NCBI RefSeq assembly: GCF_046533115.1
Contig: NZ_JAJQRC010000004.1
Location: 1 to 64,000 of the forward strand
Direction of reading: 5' to 3'
DNA length: 64,000 nucleotides
Source of the DNA: JAIRMO01 sp046533115
GTDB taxonomy: Bacteria; Spirochaetota; Spirochaetia; Treponematales; Breznakiellaceae
Below are positions 1 to 8,346 of this stretch, one piece after another (within the stretch, counting starts at the first letter, position 1; every line of letters begins with the position of its first letter). The position numbers were made by a program, and so were the translations under genes. A model generated the notes under the pieces. The model was not told where the DNA came from. It saw only the letters and a list, made by a program, of their open reading frames with translations, and did not search any database.

Positions 1-3
1 GCG

Positions 4-80
4 AGAATAAAATGCCATGCATTTTATTCTAATTGCTTATGCAATAAGGAAATAACATGACCAATCGGTCATGTTATTTC
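4..80. promoter_or_regulatory. Cluster of three palindromes upstream of the TPR gene
   Basis: Three inverted repeats lie in a row: an 11-bp stem (4-14 with 20-30), a small one (32-36 with 41-45), and a perfect 14-bp stem with 4-nt loop (49-62 with 67-80). The centre of the third, TGACCAATCGGTCA, looks like a TetR-family operator, but the hairpin could equally be a terminator for a gene left of the window. It ends about 50 nt before the TPR start. Confidence 0.45.
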
Positions 81-130
81 TGCGCGGGTCCTAAGGTTCT
101 TCCGCCGATTTTTGTCCATAGGAGATAATG

Positions 131-1132
131 ATGAAAAAGCTGTTCGTTTTGCTGTATTTTGCGTTGACGGTGTTCACGGCGGCGTCCCTCTTTTTTGGTA
201 TTGCTGCCGGTCCTCCCGTCAGAGTTCCGGGTCCGGTTACCACCACCGAGGCTTCCGCCGGGACGGATCAAAGAGAAGCCCAGACAGACCCCGCCGGAAC
301 GGCCCGGGAGGAAAAACGGACGACCCCCGCTAGGGTTCCTGCCTGGGTGAATCAGAACGAAGCCCAGGAGGACTCTGCCGGAGGAGCTCAGGAGGAAAAA
401 AAGACAACCACCGCCTCGGTTCCTGCCTGGGTGGATCGGCGGGAAAACCAGGCGGTTGCCGAGGCTGCCGCCGCGAAGGGGTACTATGATCGGGGTAGCG
501 CCTATGCTCACCAAGGGGCTCTGGATCAGGCGATAAGGGATTTTGATGAGGCGATCAGAATCAAGGCCGATTATACCGAGGCCTATGTTGACCGGGGTGT
601 CGCCTACGCTCTCAAAGGAGATCCGGACCGGGCAATAATTGAATTTACCGAAGCGATTAGGATAGCCCCCGATCATTTCACGGCCTACTATAACCGGGCT
701 TATATCTATCTCTACCATAAAAAAGGGGAGCTTGACCAGGCAATAACGGACCTTACCGAGGCGCTCAGGATAAACCCTAATTTCGCCGCAGCCTACTATG
801 ACCGGGGTAATGCCCGCCGTGAAAAAGGGCAACCGGAGGAGGCGATAGCGGACTTCACTGAGGCAATCCGGCTCAAATCCGATTATGTGGACGCCTACGT
901 TAACCGGGGTATCGCCTATGCTTCCAAGGGAGAGACGGACGGGGCAATAACGGATTACAATATGGCGATCAGCATCAACCCCAATGACGCTATTGCGTAC
1001 CATAACCGGGGCCATGCTTACTATGCCAAAAAGGACTATACCCGCGCCCGGGCGGATTGGGAAAAGGCTGTCCAGAAGGGCTATGCCTATGCGCAGCACA
1101 ACCTTGAAGAATTACGGCAGATGGGGTACTAA
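131..1132 (+). CDS. Secreted TPR-repeat protein
   Basis: Protein of about 333 aa. It opens with a short basic stretch and a hydrophobic segment (about residues 4-27) that fits a signal peptide or N-terminal anchor. A charged, Pro/Ala/Thr-rich linker follows that contains two near-copies of a roughly 32-residue unit, each ending in VPAW. From about residue 118 to the end there are six TPR units of 34-36 residues with the usual Y-x-x-RG, A and DF-AI positions. TPR arrays bind proteins; the partner is unknown, and the location is inferred as periplasmic. ATGs occur at 128 and 131; GGAG at 121-124 is better spaced for 131. A long antisense reading frame covers the gene, but the clear TPR pattern decides the strand. 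Confidence 0.85.
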   Translation: MKKLFVLLYFALTVFTAASLFFGIAAGPPVRVPGPVTTTEASAGTDQREAQTDPAGTAREEKRTTPARVPAWVNQNEAQEDSAGGAQEEKKTTTASVPAWVDRRENQAVAEAAAAKGYYDRGSAYAHQGALDQAIRDFDEAIRIKADYTEAYVDRGVAYALKGDPDRAIIEFTEAIRIAPDHFTAYYNRAYIYLYHKKGELDQAITDLTEALRINPNFAAAYYDRGNARREKGQPEEAIADFTEAIRLKSDYVDAYVNRGIAYASKGETDGAITDYNMAISINPNDAIAYHNRGHAYYAKKDYTRARADWEKAVQKGYAYAQHNLEELRQMGY

Positions 1133-1257
1133 ACAGGTGTGGGGATCTTCTCAAAAACGGATGTATTTTTGAAATATGCCATGCCGGGATTGAGGAATAA
1201 GCCGCAAATGTCCCCGGGTCATTAACACTCCCGGCATCCCATGGTATACTTAGGTAA

Positions 1258-2028
1258 ATGGTAACTATTGCTGGCATCAAGGTTCATTATTTTGACATCG
1301 GTTCCGGGGAAACGGTCCTTTTTTTACATGGCTGGGGGACCGATTTTTTGTCCTTCAAACCTTTTTTGGAGGCCCTAACCCCCTATTACCGGGTCTGCAC
1401 CCTGGATATGCCCGGGTTTGGGCAAAGCGATGAACCTCCGGCGGCCTGGGCGGTGGACGATTATGGGGATTTTATAGTGAATTTTATGGCCCACCGGGGG
1501 ATAAGCCGGGTGATCCTTATCGGTCATTCCTTTGGGGGAAGGATCATCATCAAACTCGCGGCGAGAAGGGAGCCGCCGGTAACCATTACCAAGATCATCC
1601 TGGTAAACAGCGCGGGGATCCGGCCCCGAAAAACCGTCCGGCAAAAGGTCAGGCTCCTCCTCTACCGGGGAGTAAAACGGATTATCTCCCTTGGGGGGAT
1701 AAAAAAACAATTTCCCGGGCTTTTGGACCGGTGGCGTAAAAAACATAGTTCCCCGGATTATCTGAATGCCAGCCCCCGGATGCGGGAGTGTTTTATCCGG
1801 ATAATTAACGAAGACCTCACCCCCTGCCTTCCCCGGATATCCTGTCCAACTCTGTTGATATGGGGAACGGAGGATCAGGATACCCCCCTGAGCGACGGGA
1901 AGCTCATGGAAGAGCTTATCCCCGAGGCGGGCCTTGTGACCCTGGAAAAGGCGGGGCATTATTCATTTTTGGATCAGCCCTTTATCTTCGGCAGGGTCCT
2001 CGACTCGTTTTTAAATATCAAGAGATGA
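1258..2028 (+). CDS. Alpha/beta hydrolase fold protein
   Basis: A 256-aa hydrolase of the abhydrolase_1 type. Visible are the oxyanion-hole region FLHGWG (about residue 23), the nucleophile elbow GHSFGG (serine near residue 86), an aspartate in GTEDQDTP and the final catalytic histidine in KAGHYSF. The lid region near the middle is rich in Lys and Arg. There is no signal peptide, so it is probably cytoplasmic. Its stop codon overlaps the start of the Mur ligase by ATGA, which suggests co-transcription with wall-precursor genes. The substrate cannot be told from sequence; esterase, lipase-like or C-C hydrolase activity are all possible. Confidence 0.85.
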   Translation: MVTIAGIKVHYFDIGSGETVLFLHGWGTDFLSFKPFLEALTPYYRVCTLDMPGFGQSDEPPAAWAVDDYGDFIVNFMAHRGISRVILIGHSFGGRIIIKLAARREPPVTITKIILVNSAGIRPRKTVRQKVRLLLYRGVKRIISLGGIKKQFPGLLDRWRKKHSSPDYLNASPRMRECFIRIINEDLTPCLPRISCPTLLIWGTEDQDTPLSDGKLMEELIPEAGLVTLEKAGHYSFLDQPFIFGRVLDSFLNIKR

Positions 2029-3515
2029 TTATGCTGTTTATTGTACGATTAATACCCATCACGGTTTTTTTATGTTGTTATATACCGGCGGTCCTCTATG
2101 ACTACCACATATTTCAGCTCAACTCCTACGATATAGGTACCCAGCTAAAATGGCTGGCCCGGAATGGGATGCGGGGGTACCTCCTCAGGCATATTTTTGT
2201 CCTCTACCATTGTTTTAAGCCCTACAAAGTGAAAAAGCCCCTGGTTTACACCAGCCGTCTTAAACGGATGCTCGTTACCAACGGGATCCTTGTGGTTGCC
2301 GGGATTACCCTTTCCTGCTTCCGGAGCTTTGCCGTCGGGGCGCTGCTCCTCGCGGCGATCTTCTTCCTCAGCCCGGTGCTGGTGATGCTTTCCAACATCA
2401 TCAACGCTCCCCTGGAACGGGCCATTAACCGTTGGTACATCGCCGATGCCCGAAAGATATTACAAAAAATGCCCCGGTTAATCGTCATCGGTATTACCGG
2501 CAGCTACGGAAAAACCAGTACCAAATATTTTCTATACCGGCTCCTCTCGCCCAAGTACAATGTACTCATGACCCCCGAAAGTTATAATACCCCCATGGGG
2601 GTGGTCAAAACCATCCGGGGACAGCTTAAACCCATCCATGAAATTTTTATCTGCGAAATGGGGGCAAAAAAAACCGGGGAAATAAAAGAACTCTGCGACA
2701 TCGTTCATCCAAAATACGGTATCATAAGTTCCATCGGTCCCCAGCATCTGGAAACTTTTAAATCCCTGGATAATATTATCAAAACAAAATTTGAACTTGC
2801 CCGGGCCCTGGGCGGGGGGGGTGTTATTTTTCTCAATTATGAGAACGAGTATATCCGGAATACTCCCTGCGCCCAAAAAAAAGTTTCCTACGGCAGAACA
2901 ATGGTGGGCTGCGACTATTTGTCCCGGAACATCAGGGTTTCCGGCGCCGGTTCCGCCTTTGATATCACCCTATCCGACGGCGGGGAATACCATTTTGAAA
3001 CCAAGCTCATCGGCCTCCACCAGGTGGAAAACATTACCGGCGCCATCGCCGCGGCCGATTACCTGGGGGTGAAGCCCGAAGATCTGGTGGTCGCGGTCCG
3101 CCGCCTGCAGAGCGTTCCCCACCGGCTTGAGTTACTAAGCCGAAGGGGGATAACCATCATTGACGATTCCTATAACGCCAATGTCAGCGGGACCAAGGCT
3201 GCCCTGCAGGTCCTGGGGATGTTCGACGCCTTTAAAATTCTCGTAACCCCCGGTATGATTGAACTGGGGGATAAGGAGGATGAGTACAACCGGCAGTTCG
3301 GCATAGAGGCGGCAGCGGTTTGTGATTATGTGATCCTCGCCGGAGCCCGGCAGGCGAGGAGTATTTTGGCGGGGCTTAAAAGCGTTGGGTATCCGGAGGA
3401 AAAAATATACATCGCGGAAAATTTGGAAGAGGTCTTTACAAAAATTGACGCCATTCCGGCGGGGAGAGCATCCAAGGTGGTGCTTTTGGAAAACGATCTG
3501 CCGGATAATTATTAG
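2025..3515 (+). CDS. murF: Membrane-anchored MurF-type Mur ligase
   Basis: A Mur ligase of about 496 aa. Instead of the usual soluble MurF N-domain, residues 1-140 contain hydrophobic segments (near residues 3-20 and 85-130). The central ATPase domain starts with the P-loop GITGSYGKTSTK near residue 150; the C-terminal domain has the MurF-type DDSYNANVSG motif. MurF joins D-Ala-D-Ala to UDP-MurNAc-tripeptide. The next gene is ddl, 8 nt downstream, which makes that dipeptide and supports the role. The start at 2025 is chosen because ATGA overlaps the hydrolase stop; 2031 is also possible. A membrane-bound Mur-ligase paralogue with another substrate cannot be excluded. Confidence 0.8.
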   Translation: MIMLFIVRLIPITVFLCCYIPAVLYDYHIFQLNSYDIGTQLKWLARNGMRGYLLRHIFVLYHCFKPYKVKKPLVYTSRLKRMLVTNGILVVAGITLSCFRSFAVGALLLAAIFFLSPVLVMLSNIINAPLERAINRWYIADARKILQKMPRLIVIGITGSYGKTSTKYFLYRLLSPKYNVLMTPESYNTPMGVVKTIRGQLKPIHEIFICEMGAKKTGEIKELCDIVHPKYGIISSIGPQHLETFKSLDNIIKTKFELARALGGGGVIFLNYENEYIRNTPCAQKKVSYGRTMVGCDYLSRNIRVSGAGSAFDITLSDGGEYHFETKLIGLHQVENITGAIAAADYLGVKPEDLVVAVRRLQSVPHRLELLSRRGITIIDDSYNANVSGTKAALQVLGMFDAFKILVTPGMIELGDKEDEYNRQFGIEAAAVCDYVILAGARQARSILAGLKSVGYPEEKIYIAENLEEVFTKIDAIPAGRASKVVLLENDLPDNY

Positions 3516-3523
3516 GGGGAACT

Positions 3524-4711
3524 ATGGGAATACGGGTCGGTGTTTTTTTCGGCGGCAGAAGCGTGGAGCACGAAATTTCAATTATTTCCGCCATTCAGGC
3601 AATCAACGCCCTGGACAAAACCAAATACGATAGTATACCGGTGTACATCACCCGGGAGGATGCCCTGTATACCGGGGAGGATATCGCTAGGATAGAAGCA
3701 TACCGGAATATCCCGGAACTTTTAAAAAAAAGCCAACGGGTCCTCTGCGTTCCCCGGGGAGGGGTCTGTGATTTATTGAAGTACCCCTTTAAGCGCTTCG
3801 GTAATCCCCGCTACGCTTCTCTGGACATCGCCTTTCCCATTGTCCACGGTACCAATGTCGAAGACGGGGGCTTGCAGGGTTTTCTCAAGACCCTATCCAT
3901 CCCCTTTGTAGGATGTGACGTTACCGCCTCCGCAGTGGGAATGGACAAGTATATTCAAAAGACGGTTCTTAAAGACAACAACATCCCCGTATTGGACTGC
4001 CGCCGGTTTTTTGTAAAAACCTATTTTCAAGATACCCGGAGAATCCTCGCGGAAATTGAAGGGGCCCTCCCCTACCCCCTCATCGTGAAGCCCCTGAATC
4101 TAGGTTCCAGCATCGGGATTAGTAAGGCCAATACTACCGGGGAACTGCAAAGCGCCTTGGAGTATACCTTTCAATTTACCAATACCGCCCTGGTTGAAAA
4201 AGCGGTTTCCAACTTAAAAGAAATCAACTGCGCGGTCCTGGGGGATGGGGATGCCGCGGAGGCCTCGGAGTGTGAGGAACCCCAAAGCAACGGCGCTATC
4301 CTGAGTTACCAAGACAAGTATGTATCAGGACCCAAAGGCGCGGGGGGAACCAAGGGAATGAGCGGGGCCAAGCGGAAACTTCCCGCGGATATCAGCGGGG
4401 AACAGCGGGAAACCATCCGGGAACTGGCAAAAAAAACTTTTCAGGTTTTGGGCTGCCACGGGGTGGTCCGGGTTGATTTTCTTTTGGACATGGCGGCCAA
4501 TCAGATCTGGGTGAACGAGGTAAACACGATCCCCGGCTCCCTGGCCTTTTATCTATGGGAACCCCTGGGCATCCCCTACCGGGAACTCCTGGACCGCCTC
4601 ATCACCCTGGCCTTTAAACGGGAACGGGAGAACGCGAATCTTTCCTATTCCTATAAAACGGATATTCTGTCGAATTTTATTTCCGGCGGGGCCAAGGGAT
4701 CAAAAGGGTAA
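3524..4711 (+). CDS. ddl: D-alanine--D-alanine ligase
   Basis: A 395-aa ATP-grasp ligase that makes D-Ala-D-Ala for peptidoglycan. The N-terminal part has VFFGGRSVEHEIS, typical of the family; the ATP-grasp core has KPLNLGSSIGISK and VEKAV, and the C-terminal part has VNEVNTIPGS with metal and substrate ligands. It is somewhat longer than many Ddl proteins: a Gly/Lys-rich insertion at about residues 255-290 precedes the usual C-terminal lobe. GGGGGAACT precedes the ATG. It lies directly behind the murF-like gene and probably shares its mRNA. Confidence 0.93.
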   Translation: MGIRVGVFFGGRSVEHEISIISAIQAINALDKTKYDSIPVYITREDALYTGEDIARIEAYRNIPELLKKSQRVLCVPRGGVCDLLKYPFKRFGNPRYASLDIAFPIVHGTNVEDGGLQGFLKTLSIPFVGCDVTASAVGMDKYIQKTVLKDNNIPVLDCRRFFVKTYFQDTRRILAEIEGALPYPLIVKPLNLGSSIGISKANTTGELQSALEYTFQFTNTALVEKAVSNLKEINCAVLGDGDAAEASECEEPQSNGAILSYQDKYVSGPKGAGGTKGMSGAKRKLPADISGEQRETIRELAKKTFQVLGCHGVVRVDFLLDMAANQIWVNEVNTIPGSLAFYLWEPLGIPYRELLDRLITLAFKRERENANLSYSYKTDILSNFISGGAKGSKG

Positions 4712-4756
4712 CCCCTAACCTAAGGGACTAGAGACTGGGGCCCGGGCCGCCCTACC

Positions 4757-5071
4757 CTAATCCAGGTGAAACACTTCGACAAGATCCCCGCTTACCGGCG
4801 ATTCGTCAGGATTGGTGTCCATAAGATCCTTCATCATGTGCCACCATTTCTTTACGATCTCCTGCTGGGCCAGTTCCCCGTCGGTAGCGTCGTCCGCAAG
4901 GTATTGAAAGGCAAAAAGGGTATTCGTCTCCCGGTCAAGGAAGATCGAGTAATTGGAAACCCCGGCCTTACGGAGTTCGGCTTTCAGTTCCGGCCAAATC
5001 TCGTCGTGCCGTCTCTTGTATTCCGCCTCGCACCCCGGGTGCAGATGCATGACAAAGGCTTTCCGTTTCAT
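4757..5071 (-). CDS. rhaM: L-rhamnose mutarotase
   Basis: A 104-aa protein of the RhaM family, which interconverts the alpha and beta anomers of L-rhamnose and related deoxy sugars. Family landmarks are visible: the N-terminal MHLHPG, the conserved HDEIWPEL with its histidine, SIFLDRETN and the tryptophan pair KKWWHMM. Length is normal for the family. A strong GGAGG-type ribosome site (GGGGAG, 5-10 nt upstream) precedes the ATG. It lies behind the terminator of the sugar ABC transporter operon, in the same direction, so it may be reached by read-through or by a promoter in the 90-nt gap. Confidence 0.9.
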   Translation of the reverse strand: MKRKAFVMHLHPGCEAEYKRRHDEIWPELKAELRKAGVSNYSIFLDRETNTLFAFQYLADDATDGELAQQEIVKKWWHMMKDLMDTNPDESPVSGDLVEVFHLD

Positions 5072-5121
5072 ATACTCCCCTCCGGTTGTCCCCCGGCAAA
5101 GCCGGGGTTATCGAATTAACA

Positions 5122-5155
5122 AAACCCTCTGAAAACTGAAATTTTCAGAGGGTTT
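5122..5155 (-). terminator. Rho-independent terminator after the sugar transporter operon
   Basis: A perfect 14-bp stem (5122-5135 with 5142-5155) closes a 6-nt loop. Read on the minus strand it follows the binding-protein gene and ends in a run of four T. The stem is nearly symmetric, so it could also work on the plus strand. Confidence 0.85.
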
Positions 5156-5161
5156 CTTCTC

Positions 5162-6193
5162 TTAATACACGCTCTTCCAGTCGTTGATGTTGGCAGGTTC
5201 AAACTTAAAGGGAGGACCGAGGAGTACTTCGGTGCCGCCGTCGGGGGCCTTTACAATGGTGTATTCGCCCAGCCGTCCCGCGGAGAATTTCTCTCCCTCT
5301 TTGCCGGTAATTTTGCCGGAAGTGAGGCCCGTAGCCACATAAGCGCCGAGATAGCCCACGTCAATCGGATTCCACAGGTACATATAGGGGCAGGCGCCAT
5401 TGTCGATGTATTCGGCCATTTCCGAGGGAAGTCCAAGACCGGTAAGTTTTACCTTACCGACGAGTCCCCTGTCCGTGATCACTTTTCCCGCCGCGGCAAT
5501 ACCAACGGTGGTAGGCGCGATGATTACCTTCAGGTTCGGATAGCTCAGCAGCAACCCTTCCGTCTCGGAAACCGACTTGTCCCGAAGATCGTCGCCATAG
5601 GCGATCTTCACCAGGTTCAGGCCGGAATATTTCGGTTTTGCCAACTCCTTCTTCATATAATCGATCCAGAGGTTCTGGTTCGATGCCTGGCTTGTGGCGG
5701 AAAGGATGGCGATCTCGCCACTGCCGCCGGCCAGATCGTAGGCCGCTTCCACCAGGGTAACGCCGATCTTCTCGGAGTCCGCCTGGTTAACATGGGTCAG
5801 GCGGCTTGCGGGATTTACCGAGGAATCCAGGGAATAGACCTTGATCCCCGCGTTTTTGGCTTTGGTTAGAACCGGTTGAAGGGCGTCAAAGTCATTACCA
5901 ACAATACAAATTGAGGCGACCTTCTGGGCGATAAGCTGATCGACCATCTGAATCTGGGCTTCCGCGGTGGGAAGATCCGGAGCGCGCAGTATCGACGTCC
6001 CGCCCTGTTCCTTGATTCCGGTCTCAAAACCGCTCATCTGCCGTTCACCATAGGGGTTTCCCGTACTCTTGAATACAAAGGCATGGGTATTGCTCCCACC
6101 CGCCGCCTGGCTGCCACTCGCGAACAGGGTCCCCGCGAATACCAGCGCCATTACCACCGAAAGTAACAATACTTTCTTTGCACTGTTTTTCAT
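5162..6193 (-). CDS. Sugar ABC transporter periplasmic binding protein, rhamnose type
   Basis: A 343-aa periplasmic binding protein of the LacI/RbsB-like class (Peripla_BP_4). Residues 1-26 form a signal peptide (KK, hydrophobic core, then ASGSQAAGG). The two-lobed fold shows the usual KSTGNPYGERQMSGFE start and the hinge-region GLGLPSEMAEYI. The closest family by order and general look is RhaS, the rhamnose-binding subunit. It is the last gene of the isomerase-ATPase-permease-permease operon, set apart by 126 nt, with AGGAGGCAAGAG before its ATG, which may allow higher translation of the binding protein. The ligand is inferred, not proven. Confidence 0.85.
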   Translation of the reverse strand: MKNSAKKVLLLSVVMALVFAGTLFASGSQAAGGSNTHAFVFKSTGNPYGERQMSGFETGIKEQGGTSILRAPDLPTAEAQIQMVDQLIAQKVASICIVGNDFDALQPVLTKAKNAGIKVYSLDSSVNPASRLTHVNQADSEKIGVTLVEAAYDLAGGSGEIAILSATSQASNQNLWIDYMKKELAKPKYSGLNLVKIAYGDDLRDKSVSETEGLLLSYPNLKVIIAPTTVGIAAAGKVITDRGLVGKVKLTGLGLPSEMAEYIDNGACPYMYLWNPIDVGYLGAYVATGLTSGKITGKEGEKFSAGRLGEYTIVKAPDGGTEVLLGPPFKFEPANINDWKSVY

Positions 6194-6319
6194 CTCTTGC
6201 CTCCTAAAAAAACTACTTTATAAAGCCCGCCATCTAACGGACAGACTTTTCATCCGGATCAACAATTTTGTGAGAAACTTTCGTTTCCCCAAAAATTCCG
6301 CTAAAAACACCCCTTTCCA

Positions 6320-7288
6320 TCAGCGCTTTCTCAGGTTCATCACCAGTACCGAAAGCACCAGGAGCAGTCCTAAAATGATCAGTATTACCTGGGCGGATAC
6401 GTTGATAAGCCCCAGGCCATAGTTTAAAAACCCGATAATAAATATCGCGAGGAGGGGTCCCGCGATCCGGCCGGTTCCACCGGAAGTGCTTACCCCGCCC
6501 AGAACCACCATCGCTATCACGTCAAGCTCATAGCCCGTTGCCACATTGGGCCGGGTACTCCCCATCCGGGAGGTGAGGAAGATCGCACAGAGGGCGGACA
6601 TAAATCCGGTTAAAAGAAAAACTATCATAAGGATCCGGTCGGTTTTTACCCCCGAATAGCGGCAGGCAAGCAGGTTACTCCCCATACCGTAGACCGAACG
6701 TCCAAAGGATGTTTTGTGCAGCAACAAGCCGAAGATAACCGCCGCGATAATAAACACTATCAATATGAAGGGAACAGGCCCCACATAACCCCAGGCAAAG
6801 AACGAAAACCATGGAGGAAACCCGCCCGAGGCATGGTCTTCCAGGATCACATAGGCAATGCCGCGGTAGATCGTCATGGTTGACAGGGTTACTATCATCG
6901 CCGGAAGTTCCTTGAATTTTACCAGCAGTAAACCGTTTATGCCCCCACAGATGGTCCCGATAACCAGGGCAGAGACCATGGCCAGGGGCATGGGAAGACC
7001 GACGTTGTAGAGGACCCCCATCATCACCGCGCTGAGGGCCACGTTGGAAGACACGGAAATATCAATGTTTCCCAGGATGATCACCAGCATCATGGGCAGG
7101 ACGATGAACGCCTTGTCCAGAAAATTCATCGGCCCGCTGAGGAAGGTGTTCGCCGACAGGTACCAGGGGGACAGGAAGCTGTTGATGATATGAATAAGGA
7201 CAAAGATTACTACCAAGAGCCATTCCCACTGGAAGAAAAACCGTTTCCAGTCCCAGGGCTTTTCAATAGCCAGCGTTCTTTCGCTCAT
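6320..7288 (-). CDS. Sugar ABC transporter permease (RhaQ/RbsC family)
   Basis: A 322-aa integral membrane protein with about eight to ten hydrophobic segments and the BPD_transp_2 signature around VLGGVSTSGGTGRIAGPLLA (about residues 255-274). It forms half of the membrane channel of the sugar importer. Its start overlaps the stop of the partner permease by ATGA, so translation is coupled. Confidence 0.88.
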   Translation of the reverse strand: MSERTLAIEKPWDWKRFFFQWEWLLVVIFVLIHIINSFLSPWYLSANTFLSGPMNFLDKAFIVLPMMLVIILGNIDISVSSNVALSAVMMGVLYNVGLPMPLAMVSALVIGTICGGINGLLLVKFKELPAMIVTLSTMTIYRGIAYVILEDHASGGFPPWFSFFAWGYVGPVPFILIVFIIAAVIFGLLLHKTSFGRSVYGMGSNLLACRYSGVKTDRILMIVFLLTGFMSALCAIFLTSRMGSTRPNVATGYELDVIAMVVLGGVSTSGGTGRIAGPLLAIFIIGFLNYGLGLINVSAQVILIILGLLLVLSVLVMNLRKR

Positions 7289-8346
7289 GACGCGCTCCTC
7301 GCTTCATTTTCCGTCCCCGCGGCGGACGCCCGGTCCCTGGACCGCAGCACGGCCCGGTCATTGTTCCGTTTTATCAACACATTGCTGATGATCGCCGCGA
7401 GGATCACCAAGCCCTGTATGGCCTGCTGCCAGAAGGGGGATACATTTATCAGGGGCAGGGCATTGGCCAGGATGCCGAAGAGGATCACCCCCAGGAGGAG
7501 ACCCGCTACCTTTCCCCGGCCGCCCGAGACGCTTACGCCGCCAAGCACACAGGCGGCGATAACGTTCATCTCATAGCCCGCGGCGGTGTCCCCCTGGGCC
7601 GAGGCGAACTTCGCCACCCAGAGTACCCCGGAAAGGCCGGCCAGGGCGCCCATCAGCACATAGACCAGGGTTACGATCCGTTTCCGGGGAAGCCCCGTAA
7701 TTTCCGCGGCTTCGGGATTGGAACCGACGGCGTAAATACGCCTGCCCGTGCGGGTATAGGTAATAAAATAGTAGAATAGCAAATAGATGATTATCGCAAT
7801 CACCACTAAATTATTCACCCCCAGAATCCTGCCCGTCGCCAAAGCCTTAAAGCCCTCCGACATTTGATAGGCGCTGACCCATTGGCCTCCGCTCACCATA
7901 TAGGTAAGGCCCCGGATCACGTTCATAAGCCCGAGGCTGGCGATGATCGGCAGTATGGAAAAGCGGGCGATGAGGAAGCCGGTGACAAACCCAACGGCCG
8001 CTCCTATCACCGTTCCCTCAAGTACCAATATTACCGGCGGAATACCGGGATTACCCCATACCGTCAGGGCCGTAACCATGCCGGAAAAAGCCATGATAGC
8101 GCCGATGGAAAGATCGATGCCCCCGGTGAGCAGGACCATCATCATGCCGGCGGACAGAATGCCCAAAATCGCCGTATTGGTGAGGATCTGCCCAATGTTC
8201 AAAACCGTGAGGAATTCGTGATTACGGGCCTGTACCGCGGCGCTCACCACCACAATGAATATCACCAGGCCCAGCTCGCGGAATTTTTCGACTACATTGG
8301 ACGGTGACCCCTTCAAACCTTTTGCGTTCACTGCTTCCATGATCAC
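7285..8346 (-). CDS. Sugar ABC transporter permease (RhaP/RbsC family)
   Basis: A 353-aa permease, the second membrane subunit of the same importer. It has a soluble start of about 25 residues, then multiple membrane segments, and the family signature AACVLGGVSVSGGRGKVAG near residue 275, close to that of its partner. The C-terminal tail is hydrophilic and charged. It overlaps the ATPase gene by ATGA on one side and the other permease by ATGA on the other. Confidence 0.88.
   Translation of the reverse strand: MIMEAVNAKGLKGSPSNVVEKFRELGLVIFIVVVSAAVQARNHEFLTVLNIGQILTNTAILGILSAGMMMVLLTGGIDLSIGAIMAFSGMVTALTVWGNPGIPPVILVLEGTVIGAAVGFVTGFLIARFSILPIIASLGLMNVIRGLTYMVSGGQWVSAYQMSEGFKALATGRILGVNNLVVIAIIIYLLFYYFITYTRTGRRIYAVGSNPEAAEITGLPRKRIVTLVYVLMGALAGLSGVLWVAKFASAQGDTAAGYEMNVIAACVLGGVSVSGGRGKVAGLLLGVILFGILANALPLINVSPFWQQAIQGLVILAAIISNVLIKRNNDRAVLRSRDRASAAGTENEARSAS

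Noticed and set aside
74..1099. A 341-codon antisense frame covering the TPR gene
   Set aside because: The plus strand encodes clear TPR units with a signal peptide; the antisense frame shows repeats only because the TPR DNA is repetitive.
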